Shown: positions 24,148 through 29,008 of the stretch, in pieces | Layout of the letters: each line of letters begins with the position of its first letter | Position numbering within the stretch: the first letter of the stretch is position 1 | DNA from: B4-G1 sp964393895 | Lineage (GTDB): Bacteria; Chloroflexota; Anaerolineae; B4-G1 | Direction of reading: 5' to 3' | DNA: 29,008 bases | NCBI GenBank assembly: GCA_964393895.1 | Contig: CAYMWP010000050.1 | Coordinates: 1-29,008, forward strand | The notes under the pieces: generated by a model | The model's database searches: none | The model's input: only the letters and a program-made list of their open reading frames with translations | What the model was told of the DNA's origin: nothing | Made by a program: the position numbers and the translations under genes

Positions 24148-26272
24148 ATGACGCACAGAAACCTGTTCGAGAAATCGCACGTTCCATCCATCTCGGCCCG
24201 GCTGGCGCTGGCGCTGGCGCTGCTGGCCGCGGCGCTGGGTATCCAGCCACTGCCGGCGGCGCGGGCGGCGACCTATGACGTTGACCGCACTGACGACAAC
24301 GCCGGGGCAACGGCTTGCACGGCCACGCCCAACGACTGCAGCCTGCGCGGGGCGATCACGGCCGCCAATGCCAGCCCCGGCGCAGATACCATCATCCTCC
24401 GGTGGCGGTATCTATGCTGGCGGCGACAACACGGTCAACATCACCAACTGCGTCATCACCGGCAACCGGGCAAGCATCGTCGGCAGCGGCGGTCGCGGCG
24501 GCGGCATCTATAGCTATCTCAGCACGGTGAACGTCACCGCCAGCACCATTTCCCAGAACCAAGTAACCGTCGGCGCTGGCGACGCCGCCTATGGCGGCGG
24601 CGTCTACGCAAATTGGGGAACGGTGAACGTAACGGACAGTACCATCTCCGACAACACGGTAAACACTGGCGGCGGGGCAGGGAGCATGGCGGACGGCGGC
24701 GGCATCTATAGCTGGTACAGCACGGTGAACGTCACCAACAGCGCCATCTCAGGGAATCAGACCACCTCTGGCGGCAGTTTCTATGGCCGTGGCGGCGGCA
24801 TCTACACCGCCTATAGCACAGTGAGCATCACCGCTGGCAGCACCCTCTCCGACAACCAGGCCGACGATGAGGGCGGAGGCATCTACTGTGATAGCGGCAC
24901 GGTGACTATCGGCAGCAGCACCATCGGCGAGGTCGGCGCGGGCAATCAAGCCTCCCTCGGCGGCGGCGTCTACAACAACGACGGCGGCGCAGTGATCTTG
25001 GACGGCAGCATCGTCAGCGATAACACGGCCGATTATGGCGGCGGCATCAACAACAGCGGCACGCTGACAGTCACCAACAGCACCGTCGGCGCGGCCGGCG
25101 GGTCCAACCAGGCCGCGTTCAACGGCGGCGGCATCTACAACAGCGACGCGACGACGGTGGATGGTAGCACTATCTGGGCCAACGTGGCCACCGGCTACGG
25201 CGGGGGCATCTGTAACTGGACTGCGTTGACCGTCACCAACAGCACCATCGGCGGGAACAACCAGGCCTACAGCGGCGGCGGCATCTACAATTGGGGCGCC
25301 GCAACCATAAACGATAGCACCATCCGTGACAACACGGCCACCAACCGAGGCGGCGGCGTATGCAACGCTGTTGGCGGCGCGGCAACGGTGAATGGTAGCA
25401 CCGTCAGCGGCAACACGGCCGCTGACGGCGGCGGCATCTACAACCTGGAGACGCTCAACATCCAGAATGGCAGCGCCATCGGCGGGAACAACCAGGCCGC
25501 CGAGGACGGCGGCGGCATCTACAATGACAATGGTGACGTCACGCTCGACGATAGCACCGTCTCCGACAACACGAGTGGCCTCAATGGGAGCGGCATCTAC
25601 AGCACTGGCAGTGGCGGCGGGGCCACACTGAACCTTGAGGGATGCACGATCAGTGGTAACGACGCCAACGGCATTGGCTCTCGTGGCGGTGGTATCTACC
25701 TCTATTACAGTTCTGCGGCTCTCACCAACACGACCGTCTCTGGTAACACTGCCACCACCCTCGGCGGCGGCATCGGCACGTTGAGCGACGAATCACGGAC
25801 CATAAACCTGATCCACTGCACGATCTATTCCAACACAGCCGGCGGTAACGGCGGTGGTATGCAGTTGGAATCCACTTTCACGGTCAACGTTCGGAACACC
25901 ATCGTCGCGGGCAACGGCGCGGGTGGGAGCGGCCCCGACATCTACGGTGAGATCAACTCTCAGGACTATAACCTGATCCAGGATACCACCGACGCCACGA
26001 TCAACGGCACGACGACCCACAACATCACCGGCGACGACCCGCACCTGGCCCCACTGGCCGACAACGGCGGGCGCACCCAAACCCACGCCCTGCTCGCCAC
26101 CAGCCCGGCGCTGGACGTGATACCCGTGGCCAGTTGCCCCGTGTCCACCGATCAGCGCGGCCGGCCGCGCCCGTTCGATGGGGACTTTGACGGCGCGGCC
26201 CTCTGCGACGTCGGCGCGTGCGAATCTGGGTTCACCATCTACCTGCCGCTGGTCGTGCGCAACTACCCGTAG
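24148..26272 (+). pseudogene. GGGIY-repeat beta-helix exoprotein, disrupted by a frameshift near 24400
   Basis: The N-terminus (24148-24399) encodes a signal peptide, then AATYDVDRTDDNAG and CSLRGAITAANASPGADTIIL, the usual start of such exoproteins. That frame soon ends. From 24401 the +1 frame continues with GGGIYAGGDNTVNITNC and about 600 residues of turns using GGGIYN and TVTNSTI-GN (roughly 20-45 residue spacing). It ends with a choice-of-anchor Q-like module (RGRPRPFDGDFDGAALCDVGA) and the tail IYLPLVVRNYP. The expected 'PAGTYTLTL...' strand after DTIIL is missing, so this looks like an out-of-frame deletion between repeats, either real or an assembly collapse. AAGGAG at 24133 supports ATG 24148. 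If intact elsewhere, the protein would be a large surface beta-helix of unknown ligand. Confidence 0.8.
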
Positions 26273-26278
26273 CACCCA

Positions 26279-26309
26279 GGTGCCAGGCACTTGCCAAGTG
26301 CTTGGCACC
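26279..26309. repeat. 31-bp near-perfect palindrome
   Basis: GGTGCCAGGCACTTG and its inverted partner ending CTTGGCACC form a stem interrupted at one position on each arm. It lies 6 bases after the beta-helix gene stop and may act as a transcript-end hairpin; no T-tract follows. Confidence 0.75.
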
Positions 26310-26381
26310 ACCGGAACGCGTAACAAAACCACCCGGTTTCTCGTATAAGGATTGGAACAACTAGCAAAGAAGGAGGTTATG

Positions 26382-28301
26382 ATGAAAAGGCAAACGTTAA
26401 CCATGATCACGGTGCTTGGTGTGCTGCTGGCACTCCTCGCTCCAGTTGGCCCGGTCGAGGCGGCTCCCCCCGAGGCTCCTGACCTCATCGTGGGAGGCTT
26501 TCCCTTTGGCGAGCCGGCCTACGACAGCGGGTGGAGGGACATCAGCCAGGGAGAAGACCTGACCCTGACCCACAACCTGGGAGGCGACACCGACTCGTAC
26601 GTTGTGGACTTGCAGGGCACAAACGCTTCGGTCACGGCCGGGCATTCCGGTTTTGGGTTGGACACGCGAGACAGCTCAAACACGTGGGGCATCTATTGGT
26701 CGAAACTGACCACCAGCGACATCGTCGTGTCTCGTGCATCCGCCGACCCAATTAACCAGCAAGTGCGCGTCCGCATCTGGGTCGCCCCAACCGCCGACTA
26801 TGACAGCAACTGGTTTGGGATGGGCCAAGACCCCGCCTTGCTCAACCACGGCCTGGGCGGAGATTCTGACGAGTATCTGGTGTACCTGGAATTCCAGGAT
26901 ACGTCTCCCGGCGGGTACGGGGTGAACCAGATGTACTATGGCCGGGACCGGTATCGAGATGGAGGCGATGTGCTGCGCTACAAGGGCGCCTACTGGTACA
27001 ATCTAACTGACCAGAGCGTACAGGTGTACAGAGGAGCAGACACCACGAACGCCGCCGTCCTCCGCCTCCGCATCTGGCGCGTGCGGGCCCCGGATTACGA
27101 TAGCGGTTGGCAGGCCGCCACTCAGGGAGTAGCTGATACGCTCGACCACAACCTGGGCGGTCCCTGGAGCGACTTTTTCGTGGATCTCCAGTTCAAGGAC
27201 ACCGACGGTTCCAATGGTGTGAACCAACGAAGCTACGGACGGGATGGCTACTGGACCTCTGGTGGTGGATCATTGAACGAGTACGGAGCCTACTGGCGCA
27301 GTTTGACCGGCAGCCAGATCACCGTGTATCGTGCCTCCGAAGATAATGACGCCGACCAGGTACGGGTGCGTATCTGGGCCAGCCGTCAACCCAAATACAA
27401 CAGCGGCTGGCGTTCCCTTGACCAGGGATTCTCAGAAAAGGAAACCCTGATCCACAACCTGGGCGGCGACCCTGATACCTACGTGGTGGACTTGCAGTTC
27501 AAAGATACGGGTACGTATGGCATCAATCAATGTAACTATGGGCTCGAAAACGTGTACTCCCTCGCCTATTCCGAAATGCGAGGCTATGGAGCCGCGTGGC
27601 TCGATCTCACGGACTCGCAGATCGAGATCTATCGCGCTCCAAACGATACCCTGGCCGATCAAGGACGCGTGCGCATCTGGATCGCCCCGCCCGCCGACTA
27701 TGACAGCGGCTGGCGGAGCATCGGCCAGGGTGCAAGCCTGCCCCTGAGCCACAGCGCAGGGACGGGAATCGTCTACCTGGAGTTCAGGGACGACAGCATC
27801 ACGGGTGGCGTCAATCAGATGTATTATGGAGTGGATCGCCGCCACGACGCCGGTAGCGACTATGAAATCGGCGCCTACTGGAGGTCGCTAGACAGCAGCA
27901 GCATCACCGTGTATCGGGGAGCCGACGACGACTGGGCCGACGAGGTACGGGTGCGCATCTGGTATACCCCCGACCCAGATTATGAAAGCACGCTGACCAC
28001 TATCACGGCAGGAGCCACAGAGACATTCACACACACCCTGGGGCGATCTCCGGACAATATGGTAGTGGACCTTCGACCCGTCTGGGCCACCGGGCCCCTT
28101 CACAAGTCCTATGGAAGCGACTCCTATTATGACGGCCCGACGCGCTACGACGAAGGTGCTTACTGGAGAGAGTTCACGTCGTCCAGTATCCAGGTCGTGC
28201 GTGAAAACGACGACATATATGCACCTAATGTGCTAGTGCGCATCTGGATCGTGGAACCGGCACACATCTACCTGCCGCTGATACTGCGCAACTATCCGTA
28301 G
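26382..28301 (+). CDS. Secreted protein of six ~90-residue tandem repeats with YLPL tail
   Basis: A 639-residue exported protein. The signal peptide ends near residue 27 (PVGPVEA-A). Six tandem repeats of about 90 residues follow, each with YDSGW-x3-(S/G)QG, HNLGG, Y-V-DLQFKD, G-NQ-YYG, GAYWR-LT-S-I-VYR, and VRVRIW near the end. Repeat 6 is the most divergent (YESTLTTITAG). The pattern of an SGW strand, an HNLG turn and an RIW strand suggests a small beta-sandwich, in style like the H-type lectin modules of tail fibres and surface proteins, but I did not recognise a family with certainty. It ends HIYLPLILRNYP. Of the two adjacent ATGs, 26382 is five bases from AAGGAGG (26379 is two), so 26382 is chosen. 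Adhesion or polymer binding is inferred. Confidence 0.8.
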   Translation: MKRQTLTMITVLGVLLALLAPVGPVEAAPPEAPDLIVGGFPFGEPAYDSGWRDISQGEDLTLTHNLGGDTDSYVVDLQGTNASVTAGHSGFGLDTRDSSNTWGIYWSKLTTSDIVVSRASADPINQQVRVRIWVAPTADYDSNWFGMGQDPALLNHGLGGDSDEYLVYLEFQDTSPGGYGVNQMYYGRDRYRDGGDVLRYKGAYWYNLTDQSVQVYRGADTTNAAVLRLRIWRVRAPDYDSGWQAATQGVADTLDHNLGGPWSDFFVDLQFKDTDGSNGVNQRSYGRDGYWTSGGGSLNEYGAYWRSLTGSQITVYRASEDNDADQVRVRIWASRQPKYNSGWRSLDQGFSEKETLIHNLGGDPDTYVVDLQFKDTGTYGINQCNYGLENVYSLAYSEMRGYGAAWLDLTDSQIEIYRAPNDTLADQGRVRIWIAPPADYDSGWRSIGQGASLPLSHSAGTGIVYLEFRDDSITGGVNQMYYGVDRRHDAGSDYEIGAYWRSLDSSSITVYRGADDDWADEVRVRIWYTPDPDYESTLTTITAGATETFTHTLGRSPDNMVVDLRPVWATGPLHKSYGSDSYYDGPTRYDEGAYWREFTSSSIQVVRENDDIYAPNVLVRIWIVEPAHIYLPLILRNYP

Positions 28302-28309
28302 CGGTCAAG

Positions 28310-28324
28310 AGGTGCAACGCACCT
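28310..28324. repeat. Palindrome AGGTGCAACGCACCT
   Basis: A variant of the GGTGCGACGCACC family, 8 bases after the repeat-protein stop. A second inverted repeat, GCCTCCC/GGGAGGC (28327-28333 and 28351-28357), follows at once. Together they could mark the transcript end. Confidence 0.6.
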
Positions 28325-28362
28325 GAGCCTCCCACAGGTTCAGAACCCGCGGGAGGCCCTGC

Positions 28363-28391
28363 TTGCCGTATCTGGTCAAGCCGTGTAAAAT
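28363..28391 (+). promoter_or_regulatory. Candidate promoter interrupted downstream by a MITE
   Basis: TTGCCG (28363-28368), 17 bases, TAAAAT (28386-28391). The -10 overlaps the left copy of the 9-bp target duplication of the MITE at 28397, so transcription would begin inside that element. Confidence 0.35.
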
Positions 28392-28569
28392 GAGAAGGGT
28401 GTGTTTCAAATAGGTTGGAAGATATTCGTGGTACTCCGCACCGCCGTGAACAGGCGGTGCTGGGGGCTTTACGCGCCCCCCAAAGCGCACCAGCACCAGC
28501 TCTTCTATGGCTGAGAATCAGCCCGCGGTACGGCTTTGGCAACTGAAATGAAACGCACTCAAATGAGAA
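28388..28569. mobile_element. MITE-like element, copy 2 (164 bp plus 9-bp target duplication)
   Basis: The left end GGGTGTGTTTCA (28397-28408) is identical to that of the element at 3318. The right end TGAAACGCACTC (28549-28560) matches its complement at 10 of 12 positions. The direct repeat AAATGAGAA flanks both sides (28388-28396 and 28561-28569). The interior is different from copy 1 and includes the hairpin CACCGCC/GGCGGTG. No open frame of note. It occupies most of the 332-bp gap before the last gene. Confidence 0.8.
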
Positions 28570-28572
28570 TAG

Positions 28573-28590
28573 GGCGCTGCTTTCAGCGCC
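28573..28590 (+). other. GC-rich leader hairpin before the last gene
   Basis: A 7-bp stem GGCGCTG/CAGCGCC with a CTTT loop lies 44 bases before the ATG at 28634 and would be in the mRNA leader. Confidence 0.45.
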
Positions 28591-28633
28591 GTCCGGCTCT
28601 GAGTTAACTGCCATACACATAGGAGGTGTGAAT

Positions 28634-29008
28634 ATGAAACGCTCGAAAAATCCGTACCACCGTATGGGCAAGCCCCTCACTTCCTGCTCCCTGCTCATCC
28701 TGCTCGCCCTGCTCCCGTTCCTGCTGGGGGCGAACTTTGCCAGCCTGGGGCCGACCAGCATCATCTTTTTGCATCACTCCTGCGGCGAGAACCTGATCAA
28801 CGAGGGTGGAGTGCGGGAGGGGCTGACGGCACTGGGATACGAGTTCTACGATCACGGCTACAATGGCGACGGGCTGCGGCTGGCCGACGGCTCCTACAGC
28901 GGCACAAACTTTGACGTGCCAGGTGACAACACCGACCCTGACGGCTTTGCCGAGATCTTTGCCCAGCCGCTCCACGACCCGCCCGATAACACCTTCAGCC
29001 ACCTGATG
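28634..29008 (+). CDS. Exported SGNH/GDSL-like protein, 3' end beyond the window
   Basis: Only the first 125 codons are present and the frame is still open at the last base. A strong AGGAGG site (28621-28626) precedes the ATG. Residues 1-37 are a signal peptide or anchor: a basic start, then SCSLLILLALLPFLLGA. The mature part begins GPTSIIFLHHSCGENLINEGG, which is here the FLHHSxGxNL segment I associate with a group of secreted SGNH-hydrolase-like proteins, with Ser and Gly near the first strand; then LTALGYEFYDHGYNGDG and an Asp-rich stretch. The catalytic Asp/His block would be outside the window, so enzyme activity is only a guess. Confidence 0.7.
   Translation, partial: MKRSKNPYHRMGKPLTSCSLLILLALLPFLLGANFASLGPTSIIFLHHSCGENLINEGGVREGLTALGYEFYDHGYNGDGLRLADGSYSGTNFDVPGDNTDPDGFAEIFAQPLHDPPDNTFSHLM

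Noticed and set aside
24390..24410. Programmed ribosomal frameshifting at the beta-helix junction
   Set aside because: No slippery heptamer or stimulatory stem was seen, and a normally conserved strand is missing, which fits deletion better.
24480..25800. CRISPR-like repetition of GGCGGCGGCATCTAC
   Set aside because: The units encode GGGIY turns of a beta-helix, have irregular spacing and no constant-length spacers.
26230..28301. LPXTG sortase or PEP-CTERM signals at the ends of the secreted proteins
   Set aside because: There is no LPxTG, no terminal hydrophobic helix and no basic tail; the YLPL(V/I)xRN end is different.

Overview
The window is a GC-rich bacterial chromosome segment, most likely from a Chloroflexota (Anaerolineae-like) organism. 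The evidence is indirect: several secreted proteins carry the 'YLPL(V/I)xRN' end that I associate with Chloroflexota, there is a membrane-anchored SARP/BTAD-type regulator, an Elp3 of the bacterial/archaeal type, an archaeal/thermophile-type S-adenosylhomocysteine hydrolase, and many short palindromic or MITE-like intergenic elements. There are no rRNA or tRNA genes, no CRISPR array and no transposase gene. A taxonomic call would need a database search.

Layout. (1) 1-4.5 kb, plus strand: a TPR/membrane protein cut by the window edge, a rhomboid protease, a B12-binding-type radical SAM protein with its own promoter, a MITE-like insertion, and a DUF1028 Ntn-hydrolase-like protein fused to a TPR-like tail. 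(2) 4.5-12.7 kb, minus strand: one tight eight-gene operon read from a promoter near 12.7 kb. The order is mtnA, rfbF, rfbG, an SDR epimerase/reductase, rfbH, a GT2 glycosyltransferase, a PfkB kinase (plausibly adenosine kinase) and ahcY. It places enzymes that clear S-adenosylmethionine by-products (methylthioribose-1-P isomerase, SAH hydrolase, a nucleoside-type kinase) around a CDP-3,6-dideoxyhexose pathway. (3) 12.7-16.9 kb: a 144-bp MITE-like element with a 10-bp target duplication, then on the minus strand Elp3 followed by two tandem paralogous lipoproteins built of cysteine-laddered beta-helix turns. (4) 17-29 kb, plus strand: a SAM methyltransferase with a possibly leaderless transcript, a SARP-BTAD protein anchored in the membrane with an external DNRLRE-like domain, then a run of secreted proteins: a beta-helix protein, two paralogs of an uncharacterised family, a frameshifted GGGIY-repeat beta-helix protein, a protein of six ~90-residue repeats, and the start of an SGNH-like protein.

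How the parts may work together (inference): region 4 looks like a cell-surface/exoprotein island headed by a one-piece transmembrane regulator whose external domain could sense a polymer and whose cytoplasmic SARP domain could control the secreted proteins downstream. Three of these secreted proteins end in the same YLPL-type tail and a fourth has it near its N-terminus. The intergenic gaps are filled with several classes of inverted repeat. Two copies of one MITE family (12-bp ends, 9-bp target duplications) are precisely bounded, and one of them sits between a promoter and its gene.
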